Source: Methanobacterium sp. ERen5
GTDB taxonomy: Archaea; Methanobacteriota; Methanobacteria; Methanobacteriales; Methanobacteriaceae
Assembly (NCBI GenBank): GCA_024167805.1
Contig: CP099988.1
Location: 2,178,001 to 2,242,000 of the forward strand
Reading direction: 5' to 3'
DNA: 64,000 bases
Position 1 is the stretch's first letter, and each line of letters begins with the position of its first letter. The notes beneath the pieces are model-generated. The model saw only the letters and a list, made by a program, of their open reading frames with translations, had not been told where the DNA came from and made no database searches. Both the position numbers and the translations under genes were made by a program. Positions 48,706 through 60,874 of this stretch are shown here, one piece after another.

Positions 48706-50837
48706 TCATGGTTTCAGGAGTTCATCTGCATTTTCTGAAATTGTGAAACAGAATGTTGCACCCTTTCCAAGTTCTGATTCCACCCATATATTGCCATTGT
48801 GTCTTTCTATAATTCTTTTACAGATGGATAAACCCATACCTGTGCCATCATATTCTTTTCTTGTGTGTAGTCTTTTGAAGATGTCAAATATCTGGTCATG
48901 ATACTTGGGGTCAATACCTATTCCATTGTCGCCTACAGTTATTAACCAGTGATTCTCAAATTTTTGGCCGGTAATAATGATTTTTATATGGTCCTGACCC
49001 TGAAACTTGATGGCGTTTCCAATTAAATTTTGTAAAAGCTGTTTAATTTGCATGGGATCTCCCTTTATTTCAGGCAGATTTTCATATTGGATTGTGGTGT
49101 TTGATTCGTTGATTGAGGAGTTAAGGTCCAAAAGAACAACATCTAAACAATCATTTAAATCAATCCACTGGAACTTCGTTGTTCTGTTGTTCAATCTGGA
49201 GTAGGATAACAAATCATCGATCAAGTTTTTCATCCGCTTTGCACCTTCAACTATAAAATCAATATATTCATCGGCACTATCATCTAATTTGTCCTTGTAA
49301 CGTCTTTCTAAAAGTTGGGTAAAACTTGATACCATCCTCAGGGGTTCCTGAAGATCATGGCTAGCCACGTATGCAAACTGTTCCAACTCTTTGTTTGAGA
49401 TCATCAATTGATTTACAAGGTTTTTCAGATTGGTCTGTGCAGTAACCAATTCTTTGTTGGTCAGTTGAAGCTTGTTTGTAGTGGATATTAACTTTTCATT
49501 GGAAGTCTGAAGTTTTTCAGTTAACTTCTTTTCTTGATCAAAGAGTTTTTGCTTGAGATTTTCAACCTGTTTCCTCTCAGTAATATTGTGCCCAACAAGA
49601 AGTGCACCGTCAAGCTTATCTGCAACATAAATCAGTTTAATGTTCAAAAGAACCCAAATTAACCTGCCTTTACTATCAACGAATTGATACTCGATATTTT
49701 CGTCGATCTTTTCCCCATTTTTAGCCAGTGATATCTTCTCATTGAAGTCAGCCCTACTGTTCTCATCTAAAATATCCAATGGATTTTTGCTCAGAATATC
49801 CGTTTTTGAACAACTTAAAAGTTTGCAGAAAGCTTCATTCACATTTTTAAAGCTCGGACCTTCAAAGTCAATTTCAAATATTGGGGTGGGTGCACAGTTC
49901 ACCAGATATTTGTACTCCATTTCACTTTTTTTAAGGGCCTTCTCCATCTCTTTTCTGGGGGTGATGTCTAAGATGAGTGCCACCCCATTGTAACAGGCTT
50001 CATCAAGCATGGCACAGGCTATGATTATGGGCATTTGTGTCCCATCCTTCCTTGTGTAAACCTTTTCAAATGGAGTTTGATTGGCTCCAAAGGATCTAAG
50101 TTCATTTATGGAATTTTCATCAGTGTACCTGTACTTGGGGGTGTCATTTCAAACCAGTTTAATTTTCCATCCTCCAGATCTTTTCTTGTGTAACCCACCA
50201 TCTCCAAGAACTTGTCGTTTGCATCGACAATTTTATGATCCATGTTCCAGTATATAACACCAAAAAGCCCTGATTCATAAAACAAACCAGATTCATACAA
50301 TCTTCTAAACCTCTCATCATAGGACTTCAAAGCATCATAACTATCAATTTTTTCTAGATCATCCAATAATTTTAAGCTGTAGGATCCTTTTATCTCGATA
50401 TTTTCATTTTTTACAGGACTTTCTAGACCTATTACTTCGTGAATGATATATTTGACACTTCCATCCACAACAACAGGAACACTACAGCAGCTCATCATCC
50501 CTGTATCTAAACCCTTAATCAGAGAACCTTCCACGTTATTACTTATGATTTTAACTTTAGCTTCAGCCCCATTATTGATACATTTTAAGATGGATGATCT
50601 AAGTTTTTTTAACTCATTATGTTTAGAATTTCTTTTCAAAATATCAAAGAAGTTTATTCCGATGATATCTCTCCTATTATTCCCGGTTTTTTCAAGATAA
50701 ACATCGGTCACACCAAGAATTGTGAAATTTGGAATATCAGTTTTAAGTAGTATTTTACATTTAGGCAAGGCATTAAAAACTTGTTCAAATTCCAAACAAT
50801 CAACTGTCCTATTAATTTTTCTTGAAACCGTCACCAA
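48706..50837 (-). CDS. PAS sensor histidine kinase, one-base frameshift
   Basis: About 710 residues once G5 50137-50141 gains a base (TPPKYRYTDENSINELRSFG). Order: PAS 1 (about 18-140), PAS 2 (about 195-305), PAS 3 (about 310-430, ENVNEAFCKLLSCSK-like), a coiled coil (about 435-490), HisKA with FAYVASHDLQEPLRMVSSFT (His phosphosite), then HATPase_c with NLIGNAIKFQ, DNGIGIDP and GTGMGLSICKRIIERHNG. Cytoplasmic. No regulator gene is adjacent. It belongs to the Glu/Asp-Leu-x-E-P HisKA group used by large archaeal kinases. Confidence 0.87.
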
Positions 50838-51134
50838 ATCACTCCCACAAATTCACAGCTGAGCTACTCTAAATAAATTTATAATATCTAATATTAGAGT
50901 GGTGAAATATTAAACTATCGATAGTTATAAATAACTAAACTTTTAATTTAAAAATTCTTATAATAAATGATAATTTTACTTTCTAAACACTAAATTAGCA
51001 TCTGGAACGTTTAAAAAAAATATTGATGTGTAAAATTTAAAATGAGAAGTTTTTGATTAGAATTTTATCCTAATCTTTCCAAGCAAGAGTCTTGGAGGGT
51101 TGGTTCGGGGTATGATTTAAAACAAATATTAATT

Positions 51135-54100
51135 TTAGGTTAGTTGGTTGTGTTCTGGTTCTGTTGGTAGGGTGAAGCAGAATTTTGCACCCTTTCCGAG
51201 TTCGGATTTGACCCATATGATTCCACCATGTTGGTGTACAATTTTTTGGGCGATGGCCAGCCCAATACCTGTTCCTTCATACTCTTGATCCGTGTGTAAC
51301 CTCTGGAACACAACAAATATTTTCTCAAGATACTCCTCTGAAATACCAATTCCATTATCTTTAACACAGAACAACCATTTTGAACCCTTATTTAGGGATG
51401 TAATATGAATTTCAGGCTCAAATTTACCTTTATATTTAATTGAATTGCCTATGAGATTCTGGAAAAGTTGTATCATTAGGTTTTCATCAGCCATTACCGT
51501 GGGAAGATGATTGTAAACTACTTTGGCGTTGTTTTCATCGATGGAGGTCTTCAAATTCATGCATGTTTTTTGAGTACGGTGTTCATATCCACTCGTTCTA
51601 AAACCCGTTTTTTCTTGGCCACCCTAGAATATATTAAAATATCGTTGATCATGGAGTCCAATCTTTTGGCACCATTCACTGCGTAATCAATGAATTCATG
51701 GGCATCACTGTCAAGTTCATTCTTATATCTTCGCTCTAACAGCTGTAAAAAACTGGTAATCATGCGAAGTGGTTCCCTGAGATCATGGGAAGTTATGTAT
51801 GCGAACTGTTCAAGTTCGGCATTTGAACGTTTGAGATCTATTAAACTGTTTCTTAATGCTTTTTCTGCTTTTTTATGTGCTTTTTGAAGTCTTAATGTGG
51901 TTATTCCAAATGAGATGTCATTGGCAAGTTCTTGGAGTAATTTTTTTCTTCCTCTGAAAAAGGGTTGGTTTCAGGGGAGTAGATGGTTAGGGCACCAAAG
52001 ATATTTTTGTTGTAGATCAAGGGAAACACGATGGAAGATGCATAGCCCCGTTTTAAAGCTTCTTTTCTCCATGGTTTAAATTTTTGATCCACGAGCATGT
52101 TTTCGCACATGCATGGTTGACCAGTTCTTACGGCTTTGCCTGTAGGTCCATTTCCATATTTGGTGTCGTCCCATGTTATGTTCAGAGTTTTAAGGTAGTC
52201 CTCTTCAAAACCAGAGTAGGCAACTGGAACAACCTTTTTCGTTTCTTCATCTGTGTAACCTATCCACACCATTGAATGTCCGCATTCTTCAATTATTATC
52301 CTGCAAACTTCGTTTAAATAGAAGTCTTCATCCACAGCATGCATCATGGCAAAACTACTTTTTCTGAGGGCTACAAGTATTCTGTTTAATTGATTACGTT
52401 CTTTTAAGGTGTTAATTAACTGGTCTTCAGTTTCTTTTCGTTTGGTTGTGTCACGCACAACTGCAACAGCCCCAGTTATTCTGTCTTTATCATCTTTGAT
52501 GGGTGCAGATGTCACATGTCGATTTAGTTTTTCCCCAGTTTTTGGTACAACCACATTTTCTTCAAAATCTTTTAATACTTCGCCTTTCAAAGCCCTGTAC
52601 AATGGTGAACCACTTTTTAAACGTATGGATCCATCTGAAGTGTATGTATCCACGGCAGAAATTACTTCGTCGAGGATATCAGGATCTTTAGCATCGAGTT
52701 TTGCCTGGAAATTCCTTGCTGAAGCATTTGCAAGTATAATATTGCCTTGAGTATCACAAAACCATACCTCATCCACAATGTTTTCTATAAGAGTTGATAA
52801 CTCACCTTTCTTTCGTTGAACATACTTCAATAACTTCTCTTTTTCCTTCAATATTTGGATACGTTCGGTCATATCGAAGTTAAATGTGATGATCTTGATT
52901 ATTCCTTCCACTTCAATGGTTTCAGCATCGGTGATAACGATACGTTTATCCCAGGATTTAGTACAAATTTCAATTTTCATACTTTTTACAGAACCTTTGT
53001 CTGCCAATTCTTTTGGAATCTTTCACGATCTTCGGACCTTATGATCCCAAGATCGACTGATCTGTTACCAATAAGTTCAGATCTACTGTACCCTGTAAGT
53101 TGGGTGTAACTATGATTAACATCTGAAAAGTATCCATCCAAGTCACTTATGATTACAGATGCAGAGTTCGCATGAAATGCCTTCGAAAATTTTTCTTGAC
53201 TTTCCTTAAGGGCAAGGTTTACTGTTAAAAGCTCATCTCGGTTTGCTTCCACTATTTGGTTGGTTATTTGGAGTTTTTGTGTGAGGGAAACAAGCTCTTG
53301 ATTAGAAGCTTGAAGCTTATCTGTGAGTTTTTCCCTGCTTTCTAAAAGATTTTGTTTATGTTCTTCCACTTTTTTACGTTCGCTGATATCGAGGTGAAGC
53401 CACAATCTTCCATAGGATTTACCATCCATAGTTATGGGAATAAAATCCCTAATACATGTTTCCCCAGTTTTCATAGTCACTTCTTCGTCTGTAACTGGTT
53501 TCATTGTAGTTGTAATTTCTTTTATACGTGCAATTTCTGCTTCCGGATCTATGTAACTGTTTTTGATCTTTTTGATCATTGTTTTGTCAGAGATTCCAAT
53601 CAAATCCTCTGGTTGTTCACGAAGATGGAAGTAATCACAAAAAGCAGGATTTAAGTATTCTACTTTGTTATCATTAGTCACAAGTAATACGCTGGCCCTT
53701 ATATTAGATAAAATACTGTATAAACGTTTTAAGGCATGCTGGGCAGTGTTTTCTGCCATTTTATAATCAGTCATATCATGATAGATGACTACGTAACCTG
53801 CTGTAGTAACAGACTCTGAAGTTATCTTAGTGAGGTTCTGTTCAACTATCAAGTTATTTCCATTTTTATGTTTGACTCCAACTAATGTGCTGGTTCTTCC
53901 ATTTAAAACCTGTTCTTTGGAGTGGAGATCCTGATTTATATTTGTTTGGAGTAGTTCGTAGGGATTTCTTCCAAGAACTTCTTCTTGTGTGTAACCAAAC
54001 ATTTTCTTAGCACCCCAGTTGAGGTAAACAATCCTAAAATTCAGGTCCAACCCAAAAACTGCATCATTTACTTTACTTAAAAGAAGCGCTTGAAATTTAA

Positions 54101-54482
54101 TCCTATTTTCATCTATTTTACGTTTAGTAATGTCACGGATTGTTATTAAGTTGCGTTTGACACCTTTTTCATCCATAAAAGCATTTGCAGATATTTCAGC
54201 AGCAAATTTGGTTCCATCCTTTTTTATATGCATGAGTTCGCCATTATACTTCCCAGTTTTTTCCCTTTCAGCGAGCATCAAATCTAAATGAGGATCCGCG
54301 GTATCCACTATTCCTGATCTTCCAATTTCACAAATCTCCCTTTGAGTATAACCAAATAATTCCTCTGCAGCTGAATTTGCATAAGAAATACTCCCATCGG
54401 ACTGTGTAATGATTACAGCATCAGGACTGGATTTAAAAATAGTTCTATAATCTATTAGGAATTCTTTTGAAACATCAGACAT
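51135..54482 (-). CDS. Large PAS/GAF sensor histidine kinase with three frameshifts
   Basis: Base additions at 53008-53009, T7 51941-51947 and T6 51566-51571 give one protein of about 1115 residues. Order: PAS 1 (SSPDAVIITQSDGSISYANS), PAS 2, PAS 3, coiled coil, PAS 4 (KAFHANSASVIISDLDGYFS), PAS 5 (IENIVDEVWFCDTQGNIILA), GAF (LNRILVALRKSSF to ISFGITTLRLQ), HisKA (FAYITSHDLREPLRMITSFL) and HATPase_c (NLIGNSIKYKG, DNGIGISE, GTGIGLAIAQKIVHQHGG). ATG 54482 is chosen; codons up to 54527 are also open. As given, it appears as four separate pieces. Confidence 0.87.
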
Positions 54483-54527
54483 TATGGTACCCGATTGTTT
54501 ATTTTTATACATATTAAATTTGATCAA

Positions 54528-54868
54528 CCATGTATAAATAATTTAACAAAGATTTTGGAGTTATAGATGGTTTTAATCATTTTAAATCTTGGAATGAAAT
54601 AAAGACCCTTCCCCTGTTGAACTATCCATAAATTTAAGGAGGAATCTTAGGATCCATTTAGTTTCAAATTTTTTCACAGTTATTTGAGAGGTGTTTGAAA
54701 CAAAGAAATTAGAATTCTACCTTAATTTTAGGTTTTCATTTAAAATAGAGTGATTGTTTATAAAAAATTATTAGATCCAAAAAACATAATATAATCATTC
54801 AAGGATGGGTGTAATGAATTCAAGATAAATTGAATTGCATACTAAATTTAAAGGAGTTGGAATTTTAT
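54528..54868. other. Intergenic region, 341 bp
   Basis: Divergent promoter region between the large kinase and the VOC-SRPBCC fusion. AT-rich; the AAAGGAGTTGG ribosome binding site of the rightward gene is at about 54849-54860. No other element supported. Confidence 0.4.
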
Positions 54869-55681
54869 ATGTCAAGAGTCATACACTTTGAAATACCTGC
54901 AGAAGATCCTAAGAGGGCTATAAATTTTTATGAACAAGTTTTCAGCTGGGAAATTCAAAAATGGGAACATGGGGATTATTGGCTTGTGTCCACAGGATCT
55001 GAAGAAGAAAATGGGATAAACGGGGCCATCTATCCCAAAGAAACAGGGAGCATGGTTAGGGACACCATTAATGTCGAGTCTTATGAGGAATTTGCTGAAA
55101 AAATAGAAGCGAACGGCGGGAAGATGTTGACTGATAAAATGCCCATACCGGGCATGGGTTTTAATGGACTGTTTCGAGATACTGAGGGCAATGTGTTTGG
55201 AATTATAGAGGTTACCATGCTTTACATTTCAAGGCTATTCGATGCTGAACTTGACGATGTTTGGGAAGCATGGACAGAACCTGAACATGTTAAAGAATGG
55301 CTGGCACCGAAAAATTACACTGCACCTGTGGTGAAGATGGATCTTCAAGTGGGAGGCACTTATTTAAATTCAATGAGATCTTCTGAGGGAGATGAAATTT
55401 GGAGCACCGGTGTTTACAGGGAAGTTGTACCCAAAGAAAAAATAGTATCAACCGACAGTTTTGCAGACTCCGATGGTAACGTTGTTCCAGCAAGCCACTA
55501 TGGAATGGGTGAAGACTGGCCAATGGAACTCACTGTAACAGTAATTTTTAATGAGGAAGATGGTGCCACCAGATTAACTATCGAACATCAAGGTTTTCCA
55601 GACCATCGTAACAGTGCCATGGCAGAAACTGGCTGGCAAGAATCTCTGGACAAGCTCGAGGCCCACTTAAAAAAGAATTGA
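54869..55681 (+). CDS. VOC-SRPBCC (AHSA1) fusion protein
   Basis: From ATG 54869, about 270 residues with two domains in one frame. 1-115: VOC domain, [38 protein letters not shown], and the closing [13 protein letters not shown] with the Glu ligand. 120-270: AHSA1/START domain, [51 protein letters not shown] and [15 protein letters not shown]. The two families often sit in neighbouring genes (as at 9745 and 10280 here), but a fusion is uncommon. The linker is only a few residues, TMLYI, and could result from deletion of the intergenic DNA. Confidence 0.85.
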   Translation: MSRVIHFEIPAEDPKRAINFYEQVFSWEIQKWEHGDYWLVSTGSEEENGINGAIYPKETGSMVRDTINVESYEEFAEKIEANGGKMLTDKMPIPGMGFNGLFRDTEGNVFGIIEVTMLYISRLFDAELDDVWEAWTEPEHVKEWLAPKNYTAPVVKMDLQVGGTYLNSMRSSEGDEIWSTGVYREVVPKEKIVSTDSFADSDGNVVPASHYGMGEDWPMELTVTVIFNEEDGATRLTIEHQGFPDHRNSAMAETGWQESLDKLEAHLKKN

Positions 55682-55769
55682 GGTTGACAGAAAATTTATT
55701 TTCCATCATTTTTTTTAGAAGATGTTCTAACTCTACACAAGATACATGTTTAGTTAGTCTGCATTTGTT

Positions 55770-58700
55770 TTAATTCATTAATTTAGTTGGTTTGATTGGT
55801 ATTGTGAAGTAGAAGGTGCTGCCATTTCCAGGTTCGGATTTTGCCCATATTGTTCCTCCCTGTTGTTGAACTATTTTTTGGGCTATTGCAAGGCCGATTC
55901 CTGTTCCTTCATATTCCTCATGTGTGTGGAGCCTTTGGAAGATGGTGAATATCTTTTTCAGGTGTTCCTTTGACATGCCTATACCATTATCTTTTATACT
56001 GAATAGGTAGTGGTCATTTTCCTTTTTAGCTGAAATATGAATTTCAGGAGTTTTTTCGCTCCTGTACTTAAGTGCGTTTCCAATAATATTTTGGAAGAGC
56101 TGAACCTTTAATTTAGCATCTCCCTTAATTGTTGGGAGGGGTTCGTGGGTTATAACAGCTTTATTTTCTTCTATTGGAATTTTCAAGTTCTGCAGTGTTT
56201 CTTTGAGAACTTCTTCGAAGTTCACGAGTTTGAGCTGCCTCTTACTGCTCGCAATTCTTGAGTAGGATAGGAGGTCGTTGGTCATGTTATCAAGTCGTTT
56301 GGCTCCAGCCACTGCAAACTCTATGAATTCATTGGCATCTTCATCCAACTTGTCCTCATATCTTCGCTGGAGTAACTGTAAGAAACTGGTTATCATCCTT
56401 AAAGGTTCTCTGAGGTCGTGGGAGGTTATGTATGCAAACTGTTCCAGTTCTTTGTTGGATTGGGCCAGTCTTTTCATGTGGTTAATTATTTCCACTTCTG
56501 CCTTTTTACGCAACAGCACTTCTACAAATGCAACTGAAAGGGTTTCTATATTTCTTTTATCTTGATGGGTGTATCCACCTTTTTTATTGGCTAAAGCAAT
56601 CATACCAATTGTTTTAGCACCCTTTTTAAGTGGAACTCCTAGGAAATTATTTATTGGGGGATGTCCATCAGGCAATCCTTTACTATCTGGATCCGAATTT
56701 GGATCGTTCACCAATTGGGATCTAGATTCTTTAATGGTTCTGCCCCAGTAACTAACTATTTCCATGTCCTTTAAGAGTTCTGTTGCATTTTTTGTTTCAC
56801 ATTTAGACCATCCAGGAGGACTTAATGCCCTGTCATCTAAACGGCCTTTTTTGTTGATCTCCCCTAGAAATCCGAATTCACTTCCAGTTAGATCCTCGGC
56901 AACTTCAAGACATTTCATTACAACTTCCTTTTCAGACTTTGTTGTCAACGATTGCTGGAAAATATTATTAATAGCTTCAATCACACTTTTTCCCGTTAAA
57001 ATTTCCTGTTCAGCTAATTTAATTTCTGTAACATCCTGATAAATACCCATGATCTTTTTGGCGTTTCCAGCTTCGTCTTGATCAGTAACCTCTGCTAGGG
57101 CAGTTAGAATACGTGTTGAACCATTGTTTAAAACAATCCTAAAATCATATTTAACCTTCTCATTCTCTAAAACAATTGTATTTAACTGTTTAGATACAAA
57201 TTCACGATCCTCAGGGTGTAAATATTTGAAAAATGATTTCATTGTGGGGGTGTAATGTTTCTTGTCAAGGTTGAAAATGGAGTAAAGTTCCTCTGACCAG
57301 CTAAACTCATCAGTTTCAACCTGCCATTCCCAGCTACCAATATGTGCTATGCGTTGGGCCTCTGATAAGTTGTTCCTGCTTTTTTCTAGATCTGTTTCAG
57401 TTTGTTTTTGTTCTGTGATATCCTTGACAAACATGTCGATGCCCTTTTTTGGCCATGTTCGTTGAGATGGTACTGGCAATTTAGTGATGCATAAAATGAT
57501 TCACCATCCAACTTGATGAGGGTACTCTCTAAATTTTTAACTTCACCATTTTTGTTTAATAGGTGTATTATTCCGGACAACTGTGTGCTGTCAGAAAAGA
57601 GAGTTTTAACTTCCACACCTTGCATAGTTTTTGAAGAACTGTAACCATGCATCATTGCTGTAGATGGGCTTACCATAACTATTTTACCCACGGTATCTAT
57701 CCTTATAAAACCGTCTTGGAGGTTGTTAATGATATTTCGATATTTTTCTTCACTCTTGTGCAATTTTCTCTCATACTCTATTCTGGAAGAAATATCTTCG
57801 AATACTGTGGCGAAACTGTTTTTATCTGGAGAAACAACAGATATGCTGAAATGTTTCTTGAGTGGTTTGTAGTAAGTTTTAAATTTTTCAGACACACCTG
57901 CACTGGCCACCCTGGAGTATATGTCTAGGTAGGGAGGTTTAACAGTACTGTATATGTCTGAAGCTTTCCTTCCAATCACATCTTCTTCACAGAGTCCCAC
58001 CAGGGTTTTGTAGCTGTTGTTAATATCAGTGACAACGTAATCTATAGCTTCACCCTTTGAATTGTATATTATTTCGTGAAGTGCCACTCCTTCGTTCATT
58101 GCAGAGTAGAGGGAGTGATACTTTTTTCACTTTTTTTTAGGGTTTCAAAGAGTTTAGAATTCTCTACTGCATGGGACAGTGATGATGATAATTTATCTGC
58201 AAAGTCTACCTGTGCTTCACTGAAAACTACTTGATTTTTATGGTAATAAAATGCAATGACTCCAATAACAGCGTCATTTATCAGTATGGGTGCAACCAGA
58301 AGAGATGCAATTCCATGCGTTTCCATACTTTCCCTGTTAACACGTGGGTCAGAAACAGCATCGTTAAATGCAACAGCTTTCCTTTCATTGGCTATGTACA
58401 CAGATGTTGGGGATTCTCCAGGGGTTTTAACCTGTCCTTTTATGCTGTCTGGGAAGTTGTAACTGTACTTAACAACCCACTTATCATTTTCAAGTAAATT
58501 TATGACGGATGACTCGGCACCTATGGATTTAACTCCCTCTTCAAGTAGGAATTCCATTATTTCATCGTAACTGTGTTTTGAATTTATATGGGCGTTCACG
58601 CGATTCAATGCTTGGCTTAACTCTTCCCTTTCTTCCAGTTCTTGATTCAGGTTTAAAAGATAATCCTGCTGTAACATTAATTCTTTGTTGGTTGCCTTAA

Positions 58701-59517
58701 GTTTCTCAGTCATGATTTTAAGGTCGGTGTTGGTTGTTTGAAGTTGGTCTGTAAGGATGTGTTCATGTTCCCGTAACTTCTTTTTGATCTCTTCTTCCTG
58801 CTGTTTTTCTGTTATATCATGATAAACAATAAGATAACCTTTGTTACCAGAATTATCAACTACTTTTGTAGAATTCACTTCGACAACGATTTTTTCCATT
58901 TTTTTATTGAAGGTGTCAATTATAAAATTAGTTTTAGGACGTGATTCCATATTTTTGTAGAGGAAATTTATATGTTGTAACAGTTTGTGGGTTGTTTTTC
59001 CAATGGCTTCAGATTCTGTGTAGCCGTAGGTATCTTCAGCACCCTTGTTCCAATAATTTATTTTGAAGTTCTCATCCACACCAACAACTGCGTAGTTCAC
59101 ACTGCTTAATAACATGGAATGGTACTCAATCTGTTTTTCGTTCAATTTGCGTTTAGAGATATCCCTTACGATCATGAATGTGCAGTCATTGTTTCCAGCA
59201 TAACTAAATATGTTTGTGGAAATTTCAGCAGGAAATTTGGTACCATCCTTTTTTACCATTGTTAGTTCGCCCTTGGCTTTGCCATAAGCTATTCTTTGCC
59301 GTAAAAGGAGGGATAAGTTTTTATCTAGGGAATCTACCAGGCCTTTTCTTCCAAGTTTGCATATTTCAGCTTTTTTGTATCCAAATAAATCTTCAGCTGC
59401 AGGATTTGCATAGAATATGGTGCCGTCAGTTTTAGTTAACAATATTGGATCTAAACTATTATTAAAAAGAGCCTTGCAAAGTTCAAGATTTGAATCTTCA
59501 TCAGTTTTAACAGCCAA
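55770..59517 (-). CDS. Very large PAS/GAF sensor histidine kinase with two frameshifts
   Basis: Adding a base at T6 58122-58127 and T6 57445-57450 gives about 1249 residues. Order: PAS 1 (FNNSLDPILLTKTDGTIFYA), PAS 2 (VNYAVVGVDENFKINYWNKG), coiled coil, GAF 1 (YDEIMEFLLEEGVKSIGAES), PAS 3 (HSLYSAMNEGVALHEIIYNS), PAS 4 (NNLQDGFIRIDTVGKIVMVS), PAS 5 (IAHIGSWEWQVETDEFSW), GAF 2 (GSEFGFLGEINKKGRLDDRA), HisKA (FAYITSHDLREPLRMITSFL), HATPase_c (NIIGNALKYRS, DNGIGMSK, GTGIGLAIAQKIVQQQGG). TTG 59517 after GGTGATTTGA is the best start. No membrane segment. Confidence 0.88.
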
Positions 59518-59780
59518 ATCAAATCACCAATCACTATGATTATTTATTTGTACAGAATCGATAATAAACTTTTTTAAAAATTTAATGGACAATTTTAGTA
59601 AATAAAGAGGTTTATTAAGCTATTTGTGTCCTATAATATGCTTTTTGGCCAATTATTAAACTATTCTTTTTATGGTTTACAAAATTATGTTGGAATAAAA
59701 AAATAGTTTGAAAAAAGGTTCAAAAGAAAATCAGTTTTTTCTTTTAAGCCCTAGGTTTTGCAACTGATCTTGGGTTCGAT

Positions 59781-60608
59781 CTATAAAAAGTCCAAAATGG
59801 CTTGATTAACTTGTTCTGCATGGGTCCATAGGAGACCGTGCGGCCCGTTTTTTACTTCTACATACTTGTTGTTTTTTATTAAATTTTTAAGTTTTCTAGC
59901 TGTTGTGTCTATTGGAAGTATTCTGTCTGCATCTCCATGGAGGATCAAGGTAGGGATATCTATGGCATCAACATCCTTTCTAAAGTCTGTTAGCCAGGCA
60001 TTAACACATTCGTATGTACCTGTAGGTGATGCTGTTGAAGCAACATTCCAACTGTTTTGAAAGACTTCTCTGCTCACGAGTTTGTCCTTGAGTAGATCCA
60101 TGTTGTAAAAATCATTCAAAAATTGGGTTAAAAATGCAAGTCTATCTCCCTTTATTGCAGCTTTAATTTGGTTAAATCCTTCCCCATCAACTCCATCAGG
60201 ATTGTCCGAAGTTTTAAGAAGGAATGGTGGAATTGAAGCCAGAAGACATGCTTTTTTAATGTTATCTGTTCCATAGTTTCCTATGTACCTGGTAACTTCA
60301 CCAGTGCCCATGGAAAATCCTGCAAGTGTCACGTCTTCAAGTTCTAAGGTTTTTATAACCTTATCAAGATCTGCTGCAAATGTATCATAATCGTAGCCCT
60401 CTAAAGGTTGACTTGAATCTCCAAAACCTCTCCGGTCATAGGTAATTACTCTATATCCTGAATTCAACAAGGCTAACTCCTGTTTTTCCCATGATGCTCC
60501 ATTCAATGGCCATCCATGTACTAATACCACAGGATCTCCAGATCCATGATCCTCGTAGTGGAGTTTGATGGTTTTAGAGTTTTCCTTTCCAACTTCAATG
60601 TAGTGCAT
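59781..60608 (-). CDS. Alpha/beta hydrolase (chloroperoxidase/haloperoxidase-like)
   Basis: A 275-residue protein: VVLVHGWPLNGASWEKQELA (oxyanion loop), YDRRGFGDSSQPLEGYDYDT, nucleophile elbow LAGFSMGTGEVTRYIG (Ser), acid in LILHGDADRILPI, and catalytic His in NGPHGLLWTH. The GWP and RRGFGxS motifs are those of cofactor-free haloperoxidase/arylesterase-type hydrolases. Natural substrate unknown. Intact, stand-alone gene. Confidence 0.92.
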   Translation of the reverse strand: MHYIEVGKENSKTIKLHYEDHGSGDPVVLVHGWPLNGASWEKQELALLNSGYRVITYDRRGFGDSSQPLEGYDYDTFAADLDKVIKTLELEDVTLAGFSMGTGEVTRYIGNYGTDNIKKACLLASIPPFLLKTSDNPDGVDGEGFNQIKAAIKGDRLAFLTQFLNDFYNMDLLKDKLVSREVFQNSWNVASTASPTGTYECVNAWLTDFRKDVDAIDIPTLILHGDADRILPIDTTARKLKNLIKNNKYVEVKNGPHGLLWTHAEQVNQAILDFL

Positions 60609-60874
60609 TGATTAAATTCCCCCTAATTTTTTTAATAAAACAATTAACAACACTACTAATATGGGCTTTGATTCCTATAATAATTTCGGCTTATATCTGC
60701 CTATAACATCTAAAATCATCACATATTTAAAGTATTATTTTTTTTGTAGGTTAAAATTAGTTAAAAACCCAAGGCACACTACAAATTTTTAGTTGGAAAT
60801 GTGTGGTTAACATATAATTTGAATGGAATCAAAAAAAAATTAAGTTAAATAAAAAATATGGCCCTGAATGGTAT

